The notes below the pieces were generated by a model. That model was not told the DNA's origin. It worked only from the letters and a program-made list of their open reading frames with translations, and searched no databases. The translations under genes and the position numbers were made by a program. Below, piece after piece: positions 8,572-17,518 of a DNA stretch of 38,479 nucleotides. Position 1 is the first letter of the stretch; each line of letters starts with the position of its first letter. The stretch covers positions 1-38,479 of the forward strand of contig CAUJJV010000067.1 of NCBI GenBank assembly GCA_963205375.1, given 5' to 3'. Source of the DNA: Pseudomonadota bacterium. GTDB taxonomy: Bacteria; Pseudomonadota; Gammaproteobacteria; Burkholderiales; Burkholderiaceae_C.

Positions 8572-10350
8572 TTAAGGTTTCTGTGCCCCGACCACCAGCC
8601 ACTCCCGCCGGAACAGCCACTGCTGGGGCTGCCAGAGGTTGTCCAGAGTGATTTCGCCACCCTTGTGCCGGCTCTTGACGTGCCACCGCTGGCCAATGAC
8701 CCGGCAGGCTGGTACGCAGGTCGGGGCTGTATCCGCCCCATTCTCCTGCAACCAGACAACCGCATCAAATTCACGCAACAGATATTGCAGTCGCTCGCCA
8801 GGCGGCAGCTCAGGATGCAGTGCACCGGTGTTGCGGCCTTCTGCGTCGTAGGGCACCAGCCGGCTGTCGGGAAACACGAAGCGGAAGCGCTCGAACTGGC
8901 CGGTGAATCCATTGGGCACTGCAATGCGTACGCCCCGCATCGCACTTTGCACTTGCGGGCTGTATTGCAAGCGCGCATCTTCCAGTGGTGCCACCATCAG
9001 GCCGAAGGTGGCGTACACCGAGAGGCAGGTTACCAGAGCACCTGTGCGAGCCCATGATTTATAGAAAAAAGTGACTGCAGCCCCCGTCAATCCTGCGCAG
9101 ACAGCTATCAAAGTAATAGCATTCGAGGAGCGTGAGGCAATTTCCATGTCACCCATCACCCAGGCAATGCGGGCCAGCATCACCAGCGCAGGCACCGTGA
9201 TGGCCGCTGTGACCCAAAACCAGACACGGGGAATGCGGTCCCAAAGCAAGGCCATGACAATCGCCAGCGCCGGCATGGCCGGGATCACGTAGCGGGCCGA
9301 GCGCTGGCTGGGGATGGTGAAGATGACCAGCCACACGACCAGCCAGACCAGCAGGATGCGCATGGCCGGTGTCATCTGCACATAGGTCTGGCTTTTGAAA
9401 GCGCGTGGCAGCCCGAGCAGCAGGAACCCCAGTACCGCAAAGAACAGCAGTCCGCCATTTTCCGGGTAGGCCAGCAACTGGGTCCACATGGGGTAGGCAC
9501 CGAACAGCGCGGCATGCCAGTAGCCCTGCCCCCCCGACATCTTGCCGGCGTTCTCAGCCACCACGAACTCCTGCCAGACGGAGGCAGGGTCCGGGTCGAG
9601 CACAAACCACAGCGCAAAAATGCCCAGGCCCATCAACGTGCTCCAGGTCACGCCCAGCGTGGTGCGGATCACCACGGGCCAGCGCAGGGGCATGCTGTTC
9701 ACCAGAATGGCGCACCACAATGCCGCCGCTGCCGGCGCAACCAGCGCAAAGGATTTGTAGGCCGCACCCAGGCCCATGGCCATGCCGAACAGCGTGTAGG
9801 CCACGAAGCCAAGCTGCGGCGCAGCCGGTGCCTGCTGCACTCCTGGAGGTGTGTTGCGCAACGGTTGCCAGAGCATCCAGAGCATCGGCAGTGCCAGCCA
9901 GAAGGTTTCTGGTGCCGAGGTCAGGTACACCCGGCCGTAGCGGAAAGTGGAGAAAAACAGCAGGTACAGCACAGCGGCGACACAGGCGGTGCGCCATTGC
10001 CCGCTGATGCGGTGGGCAAAGAACGCCAGCAGGCCGGTGGTGACAAAGGTGTAAGCGATGCTGGGCAGGCGCAACGCCACCAGGCTCCAGTTGTGCCCCC
10101 AATTGCCTGCAGCAATTGCCTGCCAGAACAGCAGCGGTGGCTTGGTGTTGCGGGTATCCACGATCTCGGACTGCAACGGCAGCCAGTGGCCCGACTCCGC
10201 CGTCATGCGGGCGATGTGGATGTAGACCATCTCATCGCCGTTGGTGGGCGCGTAGAAGCTGCCCAGGCCCAGCACATAGAGCAATGCAGCCGCACTCACC
10301 AGCACCAGCCAGAGCCAGGGCACCGCGATGGTAGAGCGTGGGGGCATCAT
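8572..10350 (-). CDS. ArnT-like GT39 family glycosyltransferase
   Basis: A 592-residue polytopic protein with about a dozen transmembrane helices in the first 440 residues and a soluble C-terminal domain, the plan of ArnT and related GT-C enzymes that transfer sugars from polyprenyl phosphate. The first periplasmic loop has NGDEMVY with D39 and E40, the acidic pair typical of the catalytic site, and TRNTKPPLLFW with K70 following. The donor and acceptor cannot be read from sequence; lipid A or another glycolipid is plausible given the neighbours. Its start overlaps the GtrA stop by four bases. Copy B of the dispersed repeat is read in frame around residues 410-430 and contributes part of a transmembrane helix (LIAVCAGLTGAAVTFF). 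Confidence 0.88.
   Translation of the reverse strand: MMPPRSTIAVPWLWLVLVSAAALLYVLGLGSFYAPTNGDEMVYIHIARMTAESGHWLPLQSEIVDTRNTKPPLLFWQAIAAGNWGHNWSLVALRLPSIAYTFVTTGLLAFFAHRISGQWRTACVAAVLYLLFFSTFRYGRVYLTSAPETFWLALPMLWMLWQPLRNTPPGVQQAPAAPQLGFVAYTLFGMAMGLGAAYKSFALVAPAAAALWCAILVNSMPLRWPVVIRTTLGVTWSTLMGLGIFALWFVLDPDPASVWQEFVVAENAGKMSGGQGYWHAALFGAYPMWTQLLAYPENGGLLFFAVLGFLLLGLPRAFKSQTYVQMTPAMRILLVWLVVWLVIFTIPSQRSARYVIPAMPALAIVMALLWDRIPRVWFWVTAAITVPALVMLARIAWVMGDMEIASRSSNAITLIAVCAGLTGAAVTFFYKSWARTGALVTCLSVYATFGLMVAPLEDARLQYSPQVQSAMRGVRIAVPNGFTGQFERFRFVFPDSRLVPYDAEGRNTGALHPELPPGERLQYLLREFDAVVWLQENGADTAPTCVPACRVIGQRWHVKSRHKGGEITLDNLWQPQQWLFRREWLVVGAQKP
9056..9124 (-). repeat. Dispersed repeat, copy B, inside the GT39 gene
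   Basis: Read on the minus strand, the core runs from ATAGCTGTCTGCGCA to ACGGGGGCTGCAGTC and aligns ungapped with copies A, C and D. It is translated in the same frame as copy A in the DUF748 gene: both give the pattern N-A-x-x-x-I-A-x-x-A-x-x-T-G-A. The 3' flank TCTATAAAT is shared with copy D. Confidence 0.65.
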
Positions 10351-10838
10351 CTCTTATGGCGCTTGAAAGTCCAGCGGTCGTTGGCCAGGAAGTTGCTCAC
10401 ACTGGCCGCGAGGATGGCAATGATGTTGGCCAGCCGGTAGTCCATGGTGTTGGAGAGCAGCAGTGTCAGGACGTACTGCAGCGCACTGCCAAAGGCCGAG
10501 GCCGTGACGTACTGGCCGAACTCCATGCCCAGCAGGCGCAAACTGACCGGGTGGACCTCGCCAGCTTCCAGGGTACGCACCCGGTCGGCCCACGTCCACA
10601 GCCGGTTCCAGGTGAAGTTGTTCAGCGTGGCCAGGGTGATGGCCAGCGCCAGGGAGAAGTAGGGTTTGTTGTAGCCGGCTTCGATCTGGTTGAACAGGTA
10701 CTCGTGCCCGAAGTGCAGCACCAGCAGGTTCACCACGGTGCCGCTGGCCCCCACGATGCCGAACTTGATATAGCGGTAGCGCTCCAGCAAGCCCAGCGCC
10801 CACAGCGTGGCGCGCTGCACGGTATTGGGGGCACTCAT
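10347..10838 (-). CDS. GtrA-like family membrane protein
   Basis: A 163-residue protein. The ATG at 10838 is chosen because it overlaps the GT9 stop as ATGA; the longer frame adds 37 residues of non-membrane sequence. Four transmembrane helices are expected, with the GtrA signature near the start (YIKFGIVGASGTVVNLLVL) and the basic C-terminal FLANDRWTFKR found in the family. GtrA proteins are thought to flip or help flip polyprenyl-linked sugars across the inner membrane. Coupling to a GT39 transferase downstream, which needs a polyprenyl-phosphate sugar outside the membrane, fits this role well. Confidence 0.9.
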   Translation of the reverse strand: MSAPNTVQRATLWALGLLERYRYIKFGIVGASGTVVNLLVLHFGHEYLFNQIEAGYNKPYFSLALAITLATLNNFTWNRLWTWADRVRTLEAGEVHPVSLRLLGMEFGQYVTASAFGSALQYVLTLLLSNTMDYRLANIIAILAASVSNFLANDRWTFKRHKR

Positions 10839-12088
10839 GCCGCTGTACCTGCGCCGCCTGCTGGGGCTTGCATCTGCAGAAAGGCCAGGGCCTGGTCCAG
10901 CACCGGGTCGGGCGCAATGCGCTTGAGGCACTGGTTGTCGCCATCGCAAAAGGTCAGGCGATGGTTATAGGCGGTGAGGCAGGGCGAACAGGCGATGCCC
11001 GATTCGAGAATGATGGTGCGCTTGCCCAGTGGGCCATACAGTTTGCCGGTCTCGGGTCCGAAAAAAACCATGGTCTGGATGGGAGTGACGGTGGCGAAAT
11101 GGCTGGGCCCGCCATCGTTGGTGATGAGCAGGCTGCTGGCATGCATGAGCATGAGCAGCTCGCGGATGCTCTTGGTGTAGCCGGTCAGATCGAGGCAGGC
11201 GTCGCTACTGACCCGGGTTTTGAGGTCTTGCGCCAGGGCTGCATCGTCCTTGAGTCCGATCAGGCCCACCGCGTAGCCCGAGGTGCACAGGCCCTGCACC
11301 ACGCGGGCGTAGTGGCTGGCGGGCCAGGCCCGCTCGGGCAGGATGCCACCGCCGGCATATACCAGCACCAGTTTGCGTGTCCGGGTCACCGGGTGGTCGG
11401 ATTCCACTTTGGCGCGGTACGCGGCCAGTTCCTCCGACGTGAAGTCCACCGACAGTTCGGGCTCGGCAGGGATCTCGCGGATGGCGCCAGCCCGGTTGCG
11501 TGGCATGCCATCCGGTGACTGCAGGGCGTCGACCAGTGACAGGAACTGCTTGCTGATGTGCTGGTAGGGGTTGTAGGGGATCGCGTGGTTGATGAAGCTG
11601 CCGCGGTACAGACCTTCTTGCGTGTGCGGTGTGAAGCCGACACGCACCGGTGCCCCAGTGCTGAAAGACAGCAGGGCGCTGACGCGGGAAAACAGTTCGC
11701 AGTCAATCACCGCATCCAGACCCATTTTGCGCATTTGCAGGCTGACCTTCAGGATGTCGCCAATCAAAGCGCCCCCCGAGCTGTCGTCCAGCGTGTGCAT
11801 GTACTCAGGTTCAGTGAGCGAGAGCAGTCTGGATACTTCCTGGTTCTTCTTGAGCTGCAGGATGTGGATGGCCGCACCCGGGTACTGCCGGCGCAGGGCC
11901 GCAAACATGGGGCCGGCCAGGACGATGCTGCCCATTTCCGAGAGCAGGATCACCAGAATATTTTTCGGTGCTTTTCCCATGCGGGCAGGCGCACCGAATA
12001 GCCCTGTCAAACGTACCCACGCAGACACCGCACCACACAGCAGTTGGCCGACCCATCGGTCAATGAAGCGTTGTGTCTGGATTTTCAT
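10835..12088 (-). CDS. Glycosyltransferase family 9 (heptosyltransferase-like)
   Basis: A 417-residue cytoplasmic enzyme with the GT-B fold of ADP-heptose:LPS heptosyltransferases. Visible features are the N-terminal NILVILLSEMGSIVLAGP loop, a central linker, and the C-terminal nucleotide-sugar site TNDGGPSHFATV. Four cysteines near the end (C367, C370, C381, C387) follow the cysteine-rich tail seen in many GT9 members. The acceptor cannot be named, but inner-core LPS or a related surface glycan is likely. It starts eight bases after the metK stop and overlaps gtrA by four bases, so it is the second gene of a likely metK-GT9-gtrA-GT39-channel run. Confidence 0.88.
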   Translation of the reverse strand: MKIQTQRFIDRWVGQLLCGAVSAWVRLTGLFGAPARMGKAPKNILVILLSEMGSIVLAGPMFAALRRQYPGAAIHILQLKKNQEVSRLLSLTEPEYMHTLDDSSGGALIGDILKVSLQMRKMGLDAVIDCELFSRVSALLSFSTGAPVRVGFTPHTQEGLYRGSFINHAIPYNPYQHISKQFLSLVDALQSPDGMPRNRAGAIREIPAEPELSVDFTSEELAAYRAKVESDHPVTRTRKLVLVYAGGGILPERAWPASHYARVVQGLCTSGYAVGLIGLKDDAALAQDLKTRVSSDACLDLTGYTKSIRELLMLMHASSLLITNDGGPSHFATVTPIQTMVFFGPETGKLYGPLGKRTIILESGIACSPCLTAYNHRLTFCDGDNQCLKRIAPDPVLDQALAFLQMQAPAGGAGTAA

Positions 12089-12096
12089 TGGGGCAA

Positions 12097-13287
12097 TTAC
12101 TTCAGGCCAGCGGCCGCGCGCAGAGCCTGGACCTTGTCGGTGCGCTCCCAGGTGAACTCGGGTTCTTCGCGGCCGAAGTGGCCGTAGGCGGCGGTTTTCT
12201 CGTAGATCGGGCGCAGCAGGTCCAGCATCTGGATGATGCCCTTGGGACGCAGGTCAAACACCTCGGCAACGATGGCTGACAGCTTGTCGTCGCTGATCAC
12301 GCCCGTGCCTTCGGTGTAGACCGTGATGTTCATGGGCTTAGCCACGCCAATGGCGTAGGCCACCTGCACCTGGCACTGCTTGGCCAGGCCAGCGGCGACC
12401 ACGTTCTTGGCCACGTAGCGGGCAGCGTAGGCAGCGGAACGGTCCACCTTGGAAGGGTCTTTGCCAGAGAACGCGCCGCCACCGTGGGGGCAGGCGCCAC
12501 CGTAGGTGTCCACAATGATCTTGCGGCCGGTCAAGCCGCAATCGCCCTGGGGGCCGCCCACCACGAAACGCCCCGTGGGGTTGATCAGGTAGCGGGTGTT
12601 CTGCAGCCATTCCTTGGGCAGCACGGGTTTGATGATCTCTTCGATGATGGCCTCAGTGAAGCTGGCCTTCATCGTGGTCTGGGTTTCCGACTGGTCGGGG
12701 CTGTGCTGGGTGGACAACACCACGGTGTCGATGCTGTGGGGCTTGCCGTCCACATAGCGCATGGTGACCTGGCTCTTGGCGTCCGGGCGCAGGAACGGCA
12801 GGCGACCGTCCTTGCGCAGCTGGGCCTGGCGCTCCATCAGGCGGTGGGCGTAGTAGATGGGAGCGGGCATCAGCTCGGGGGTTTCGTCGCAGGCGTAGCC
12901 GAACATCAGACCCTGGTCACCGGCGCCGGTGTTCAGGTGGTCGTCGGATGCGTGGTCCACACCCTGGGCGATGTCGTTGGATTGCTTGTCGTAGGCCACC
13001 AGCACGGCGCAGCCTTTGTAGTCAATGCCGTATTCGGTGTTGTCGTAACCGATGCGTTTGATGGTGTCACGCGCCACCTGGATGTAGTCCACGTTGACGT
13101 GGGAGGCGGTGGTAATTTCACCTGCCAGCACGACCAGACCGGTGTTGGTCAACGTCTCGGCGGCCACGCGAGCTTTGGGGTCCTGCTTGAAAATCGCGTC
13201 GAGGATTGCGTCGGAAATCTGGTCTGCCACCTTGTCGGGGTGGCCTTCAGAAACGGACTCGGATGTAAACAGAAAATCGTTCGCCAT
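12097..13287 (-). CDS. metK: S-adenosylmethionine synthase
   Basis: A 396-residue protein with all family landmarks: SEGHPDK near residue 15 (ATP and Mg binding), the [12 protein letters not shown] loop near 120, and the glycine-rich [16 protein letters not shown] segment near 265-280. It makes S-adenosylmethionine from methionine and ATP in the cytoplasm; it is probably essential. The start at 13287 follows a GGAG-type site (TTTGGAGAAC on the minus strand). It leads a minus-strand run of envelope genes. The 178-bp upstream region is shared with the divergent lpxL-type gene. I saw no convincing riboswitch fold there. Confidence 0.97.
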   Translation of the reverse strand: MANDFLFTSESVSEGHPDKVADQISDAILDAIFKQDPKARVAAETLTNTGLVVLAGEITTASHVNVDYIQVARDTIKRIGYDNTEYGIDYKGCAVLVAYDKQSNDIAQGVDHASDDHLNTGAGDQGLMFGYACDETPELMPAPIYYAHRLMERQAQLRKDGRLPFLRPDAKSQVTMRYVDGKPHSIDTVVLSTQHSPDQSETQTTMKASFTEAIIEEIIKPVLPKEWLQNTRYLINPTGRFVVGGPQGDCGLTGRKIIVDTYGGACPHGGGAFSGKDPSKVDRSAAYAARYVAKNVVAAGLAKQCQVQVAYAIGVAKPMNITVYTEGTGVISDDKLSAIVAEVFDLRPKGIIQMLDLLRPIYEKTAAYGHFGREEPEFTWERTDKVQALRAAAGLK

Positions 13288-13368
13288 ACATGTTCTCCAA
13301 AAAGTTCATCAAGTCGCGTTGCTTGGGCTTTGGAGCTTGCAGCGAACGCTTTAGCAGATTCGTCAGTG

Positions 13369-13398
13369 TTGACAAGGCACAATGGCAACCCGTATCGG
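13369..13398 (+). promoter_or_regulatory. Possible sigma-70 promoter for the lpxL-type pair
   Basis: TTGACA at 13369-13374 matches the -35 consensus; TATCGG at 13393-13398, 18 bases on, is only a weak -10. The position, about 70 bases before the acyltransferase start, is sensible. The complementary strand has TTGTCA in the same place, followed 16 bases on by TAAAGC, which could serve metK. Confidence 0.3.
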
Positions 13399-13465
13399 TA
13401 TGCCCATGTGGTGTCGCCCTGCAAGTAGTTCCGTAACTCAGCGACCCGACGATTTTATCTCAGTC

Positions 13466-14296
13466 ATGACCCTGGTCTTCAAATTGCTGTCCCTGTTGCC
13501 GTTGTGGCTGCTGCATAGCTTCGGCTGGTTGTTGGGCTGGATCGCCTTTCTGTCATCCGGTGTCTACCGTCGCCGTTTTATGGACAACGTGCGCCAGGCG
13601 GGTATCGATGGGAGTGGCTGGCACGCGGCGGTGGGCGAAGCTGGCAAGATGGCGATCGAGTTGCCACGGCTCTGGAAGGGGCGTCCGGTGGATGTGCAAT
13701 GGCAGGGTATGGAGCATGTGGAGCAGGCCATAGCCCGGGGCCATGGCATCGTGTTTCTGACACCGCATCTGGGGTGCTTTGAAGTGACTGCCCAAGCCTA
13801 TGCTGCCAAGTTTGGGCAATCTGGTCACCCCATGACGGTATTGTTCCGTCCGCCGCGCCAGGCCTGGTTGCGCGAGTGGGTGGTCGCATCCCGCGCCAGG
13901 CCGGGTTTGATGACCGCGCCGACGACGCTGGCCGGCGTCAAACAATTGATCAAAGCGCTCAAGCAGGGCCAAAGTGTGGGTTTGCTGCCCGACCAGGTTC
14001 CGCCTGTAGGGCAAGGTGTCTGGCTGCCGTTTTTTGGCCGCGATGCCTACACGATGACGCTGTCCGCGCGGCTGGCCTTACAGACTGGGGCCGAGGTACT
14101 GGTGGCCTGGGGTGAACGCTTGTCCTGGGGGCGTGGCTACAAAGTGCATGTTTCGTCATTGGGATTGGCGTTGCCACCGACGGTCGAAGCGGCATCGCTG
14201 GAAATCAACCGGGCCATGGAAGCCCTGGTGCGCCAGTCGCCTGGTCAGTATTTGTGGGGCTATGCCCGATACAAGGCGCCGCGCGATGTGGCTTGA
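13466..14296 (+). CDS. Late lipid A acyltransferase, first of two (LpxL/HtrB family)
   Basis: A 276-residue inner membrane protein. The ATG at 13466 gives MTLVFKLLSLLPLWLL, the usual hydrophobic start; the longer frame adds 28 unlikely residues. The catalytic HX4(D/E) motif is present as TPHLGCFE, H101 and E106. These enzymes add a secondary acyl chain from acyl-ACP to Kdo-lipid IVA. Its length is close to the family range of 280-310. It is divergent from metK and followed 18 bases later by a second paralogue. Which gene makes which acylation (LpxL or LpxM type) cannot be told from sequence alone. Confidence 0.92.
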   Translation: MTLVFKLLSLLPLWLLHSFGWLLGWIAFLSSGVYRRRFMDNVRQAGIDGSGWHAAVGEAGKMAIELPRLWKGRPVDVQWQGMEHVEQAIARGHGIVFLTPHLGCFEVTAQAYAAKFGQSGHPMTVLFRPPRQAWLREWVVASRARPGLMTAPTTLAGVKQLIKALKQGQSVGLLPDQVPPVGQGVWLPFFGRDAYTMTLSARLALQTGAEVLVAWGERLSWGRGYKVHVSSLGLALPPTVEAASLEINRAMEALVRQSPGQYLWGYARYKAPRDVA

Positions 14297-14314
14297 GTTT
14301 GGACGGGGCATGGC

Positions 14315-15181
14315 ATGTTGACGCGTATTGCATTGAAGCTGGTGGAGTGGTCGCGTTGGCTACCCCTTTCCTGGCTGCGTGCGCTGGGGGCGCTCCTCGG
14401 CCACACCTTGTATTGGGTGGTGGTTTCGCGACGGCGCGTGGTGACGACCAACCTTCGGCTGTGCTTTCCGCAGTGGTCCGAAGTGCAGATACAAAAAACC
14501 ACGCTGGACACCTTTATCTGCTTTGCGCAGGCTTGGCTGGACCGTGGCTGGCTATGGCATGGAGCGCCAGACACCGTTCGGTCGCGTGTGCGGTTGATAG
14601 GTGCGCTGCAGGAACTCGATGGCGATGCACCGACCGTTATTTTTGCTCCCCATTTCATGGGCCTGGATGCGGGCTGGACGGGTTTGACCCAGCAGATTTC
14701 GCGCCGTTTCGCCACCATTTATTCCCCGCAGGCAAATGCCGCAGCCGATGTCTGGGTCCACGCAGGAAGGCGCCGCTTTGGTTCTCCGGAGATGGTCGCG
14801 CGACTCGACGGTGTCAAGCCCATCATTGCAGCCCTTCGCGGTGGTGAGCCGCTGTATCTTTTGCCGGACATGAATTTTGACCCTTCCGAGTCGGTATTCG
14901 TCCCTTTTTATGGGGTCTTGGCGGCGACGATTCCATCCTTGTCCCGCTTTGCACGCCTGTCCCGGGCCAAGGTAGTGCCGGTCATCACCCGTATGACGCC
15001 GCAAGGGTATGAAGTGGAAATACTCCCTGCCTGGCAGGATTTTCCAACGGCCGATTCGGCGGCAGATACCGCCTTAATGAACCTGCGCCTGCAGGGGTAT
15101 ATCGATACTATGCCGTCCCAGTATTACTGGGTGCACAAACGTTTCAAGGATCGGCCTTCGGGAGAGGCTGCGCCCTATTAG
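14315..15181 (+). CDS. Late lipid A acyltransferase, second of two (LpxL/LpxM family)
   Basis: A 288-residue paralogue of the gene before it, with a hydrophobic N-terminus (WLPLSWLRALGALLGHTLYWV) and the catalytic motif APHFMGLD, H113 and D118. It has Asp where its neighbour has Glu, so the two may differ in position or acyl chain preference, but this is inference. The pair is co-oriented with an 18-base gap and is probably one operon. Tandem acyltransferases beside metK are a familiar betaproteobacterial arrangement. The stop TAG at 15179-15181 directly abuts the stop of the convergent hydrolase gene, leaving no intergenic base. Confidence 0.92.
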   Translation: MLTRIALKLVEWSRWLPLSWLRALGALLGHTLYWVVVSRRRVVTTNLRLCFPQWSEVQIQKTTLDTFICFAQAWLDRGWLWHGAPDTVRSRVRLIGALQELDGDAPTVIFAPHFMGLDAGWTGLTQQISRRFATIYSPQANAAADVWVHAGRRRFGSPEMVARLDGVKPIIAALRGGEPLYLLPDMNFDPSESVFVPFYGVLAATIPSLSRFARLSRAKVVPVITRMTPQGYEVEILPAWQDFPTADSAADTALMNLRLQGYIDTMPSQYYWVHKRFKDRPSGEAAPY

Positions 15182-16102
15182 CTAGCCTTTGCGCTGGGAA
15201 AGATAGTCCTGGACCAGTTGGATTGCCAGCGCTGGCTGTTCGTGGATGATCCAGTGCGTGGCATCCTCCACCTTGTGTACCGTCAGATACTGAACATAGG
15301 CGTCCAGTCCCTCGATGAGCGCAGGTGGAAGCGCCGTGTCATCCATGCCCCAAACCACCAGGGTGGGGACCACAATGGTCAGCATGGAGACGGGTATCTC
15401 GACCACCGATGCGGCTGGATCGGTCGCCGTAGCGGGGCGTAACGGAGATGCACGGTAGTAGTTGCAGCCACCCTGCAGGCCGTGTGACCAGACATTCCGG
15501 TACTGTTGTTTGACGTCTTCGGTGAGCCAGTTGTCCGCCTTGCGCTGGTTGCCCATGTCGGTAAAGAAGGCCCACATTCTCGCGAAGTCATTGGCGGCCA
15601 GGTGCTGCTCTGCACCTGGTTGCACCAGGAAATTCATGTAGGCGCTGGCTTCCTGCTGCGATGTGCTGTTTTTCAGTTCACGCAGGAACGTGCCCGGGTG
15701 CGGGGAGTTGAAAATAACCAGCTTTTCCATGCGCTGGGGCATCTGGTTGGCCAGATTCCACGCGACTGCACCACCCCAGTCGTGCGCAATCAGGGCAGCA
15801 ATTGCGTTGTCTCCCCCTGCCTCGATATCGATCAACGCAGCAATATCCTGCACCAGGTGCTTGGGACGGTAGGCTGAAACTTCGGCGGGCGCAGTCGATT
15901 GCTCAAAACCACGCAGATTGGGAGCCACGCACCGGTAGCCGCCGTTTTCAGGTCGGGAGAAATGCGTGAGCAATGCATCCCAGACGAAGGCTCCTTCCGG
16001 AAAGCCGTGCAAAAACACCAGAACAGGTCTGCCACGCTGGCCCGTTGCGCGACAGCTCAGGGTGATCCCGTGCGGCAGCGCTTGCTGCCAAGTCTCCATC
16101 AT
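15182..16102 (-). CDS. Alpha/beta hydrolase, epoxide hydrolase/dehalogenase-like
   Basis: A 306-residue protein. The start at 16102 is favoured because it overlaps the engB stop as ATGA. The oxyanion loop is HGFPEG at residues 32-37 and the nucleophile elbow is AHDWGG with D108; an Asp nucleophile is what epoxide hydrolases and haloalkane dehalogenases use rather than the Ser of esterases. A late H in DATHWIIHEQP is a candidate general base, and VVWGMDD supplies the third acid. The natural substrate is unknown. Close coupling to a ribosome-assembly GTPase probably reflects shared transcription, not function. Confidence 0.87.
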   Translation of the reverse strand: MMETWQQALPHGITLSCRATGQRGRPVLVFLHGFPEGAFVWDALLTHFSRPENGGYRCVAPNLRGFEQSTAPAEVSAYRPKHLVQDIAALIDIEAGGDNAIAALIAHDWGGAVAWNLANQMPQRMEKLVIFNSPHPGTFLRELKNSTSQQEASAYMNFLVQPGAEQHLAANDFARMWAFFTDMGNQRKADNWLTEDVKQQYRNVWSHGLQGGCNYYRASPLRPATATDPAASVVEIPVSMLTIVVPTLVVWGMDDTALPPALIEGLDAYVQYLTVHKVEDATHWIIHEQPALAIQLVQDYLSQRKG

Positions 16103-16809
16103 GGAGCTGGAGGCTGCGACGGTTCGGGGTGTGCCCAACGCCACAATAGCTGGGCGACGTCCTCGATGCCCGTGCGCTTGGGCGCAGAGAAAAGCATTAC
16201 CTCGCCACCGCCGGCCTGCAGTTTGGTAATCGACAGCGCTTTGGCACCTTCGCTGCGGGTGAGTTTGTCGGCTTTGGTCAGGACCACCAGAAACTTCAGG
16301 CCTTCCGCCACGCGCGGGCGGATGACATCCAGCAGGATTTCATCGAGTTCGGTCATGCCGTGGCGGGGGTCGCACATCAGGACGATGCCCTGCAGGTTTT
16401 TGCGGCTGACAAGGTAGTTGGCCATGACCTGTTGCCAGCGGATCTTGTCCTGTTTAGGTACGGCCGCGTAGCCGTACCCCGGCAAATCCGTGAGGACGGC
16501 ATCGGTGATGCCCTGTTTTCCCAAGGCAAACAGGTTGATGTGCTGGGTTCTGCCGGGTTTTTTGGACGCAAAGGCCAATTGCTTCTGCTGCGTGAGCGTG
16601 TTGATGCAGGTGGATTTGCCGGCGTTGGAGCGCCCGACAAAGGCAATTTCAGGCACATCCAGCTCCGGCAGGAAATGCAGCTGGGGGGCTGTTGTCAGGA
16701 ATCTTGCCGTGTGGAGCCATCCCAATGCAACTGTCGCAGGCGACTTTTCGCCCGGTGTGGACGCAGCTGCAATGGGTGGCTTGGAGGGTGGGTTTGTGCT
16801 GTTAGTCAT
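16099..16809 (-). CDS. engB: Ribosome biogenesis GTP-binding protein EngB (YsxC/YihA)
   Basis: A 236-residue GTPase. The ATG at 16809 leaves a 25-residue Pro/Ala/Ser-rich extension before the conserved core, and an even longer open frame lacks family support. Motifs: G1 GRSNAGKS at residues 59-66, the switch region PGRTQHIN, G3 DLPGYG, and G4 TKADK. It acts in assembly of the large ribosomal subunit. It is divergent from the cytochrome c gene, with 70 bases between the starts, and its 3' end is coupled to the hydrolase gene. Confidence 0.95.
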   Translation of the reverse strand: MTNSTNPPSKPPIAAASTPGEKSPATVALGWLHTARFLTTAPQLHFLPELDVPEIAFVGRSNAGKSTCINTLTQQKQLAFASKKPGRTQHINLFALGKQGITDAVLTDLPGYGYAAVPKQDKIRWQQVMANYLVSRKNLQGIVLMCDPRHGMTELDEILLDVIRPRVAEGLKFLVVLTKADKLTRSEGAKALSITKLQAGGGEVMLFSAPKRTGIEDVAQLLWRWAHPEPSQPPAP

Positions 16810-16840
16810 TAAATTGGAAGTTAAACCCGAAGCGCCATTG

Positions 16841-16846
16841 TAGAAT
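16841..16846 (+). promoter_or_regulatory. Possible -10 element for the dihaem cytochrome gene
   Basis: TGTAGAAT contains TAGAAT, one mismatch from the sigma-70 -10 consensus, with an extended TG. No good -35 lies 16-18 bases upstream. It is 34 bases before the cytochrome start codon. Confidence 0.3.
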
Positions 16847-16879
16847 GGCACAGTTTTGCTCACCAGACATGACCGCCCT

Positions 16880-17509
16880 ATGAAGTTGATCGCCCCACTG
16901 TTTATTGCCGCTGTCGTTGCGGCGACCTCCGTCTCTGCCTTCGCAGCTGAAGCCAAACCCACGGTTGCCAAGCCAGACCTTGCCAAAGGTGAGGCCAGCT
17001 ATGGCGCGGTTTGTGCAGCATGCCACGGTGTCGATGGCAATTCCGGCACACCGGCCTATCCCAAACTGTCGCAACAGCACCCTGAATACCTGGTCAAGCA
17101 GTTGCAGGAGTTCAAATCCGACAAGCGCAGCAACGCGATCATGAAGGGGTTTGCGTCGATGTTGTCGGATGACGACATGAAGAACATCTCTTATTGGTTA
17201 GCCACCAAGAAGGCCAAGCCTGGTACTGCAAAAGACAAGGAATTGGTCACGCTGGGCGAGCGCATCTACCGCGGTGGCATTGCAGACCGCCAGGTGGCTG
17301 CCTGTGCAGGTTGCCACAGCCCTAATGGTGCTGGTATTCCTGCACAGTACCCCCGTTTGAGTGGGCAGCATGCCGACTATGCAGTGGCCCAGTTGACGGC
17401 TTTCCGTGACGGCGTTCGTAAAAACAGCCTGCAGATGACCCAGATTGCAGCCAAGATGAATGACCGTGAAATCAAGGCGGTTGCCGACTACGTCGCAGGT
17501 CTTCGTTAA
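16880..17509 (+). CDS. Periplasmic dihaem cytochrome c (c4 family)
   Basis: A 209-residue protein starting MKLIAPLFIA with a signal peptide ending near AFA at residue 23. Two haem-binding motifs are seen, CAACH (C45, C48, H49) and CAGCH (C142, C145, H146), each opening a half of similar layout (CHGVDGNSG versus CHSPNGAGIP, then PRLSGQH-type turns). This is the two-domain plan of cytochrome c4, an electron carrier to terminal oxidases. Methionine axial ligands are available in each half (IMKG near 88 and SLQM near 188). It lies upstream of the resB and ccsA genes needed to attach its haem, but a terminator separates them. Confidence 0.92.
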   Translation: MKLIAPLFIAAVVAATSVSAFAAEAKPTVAKPDLAKGEASYGAVCAACHGVDGNSGTPAYPKLSQQHPEYLVKQLQEFKSDKRSNAIMKGFASMLSDDDMKNISYWLATKKAKPGTAKDKELVTLGERIYRGGIADRQVAACAGCHSPNGAGIPAQYPRLSGQHADYAVAQLTAFRDGVRKNSLQMTQIAAKMNDREIKAVADYVAGLR

Positions 17510-17518
17510 TCTGCGGGA

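Noticed and set aside
13288-13465. SAM-type riboswitch upstream of metK
   Set aside because: No conserved multi-helix fold or known riboswitch core could be recognised by eye.
15179-15184. Abutting stop codons of the second acyltransferase and the hydrolase as a special site
   Set aside because: Tight convergent packing is common in this window (also cyaY and mrcA), and the TTAGCTAGC palindrome is too short to mean much.
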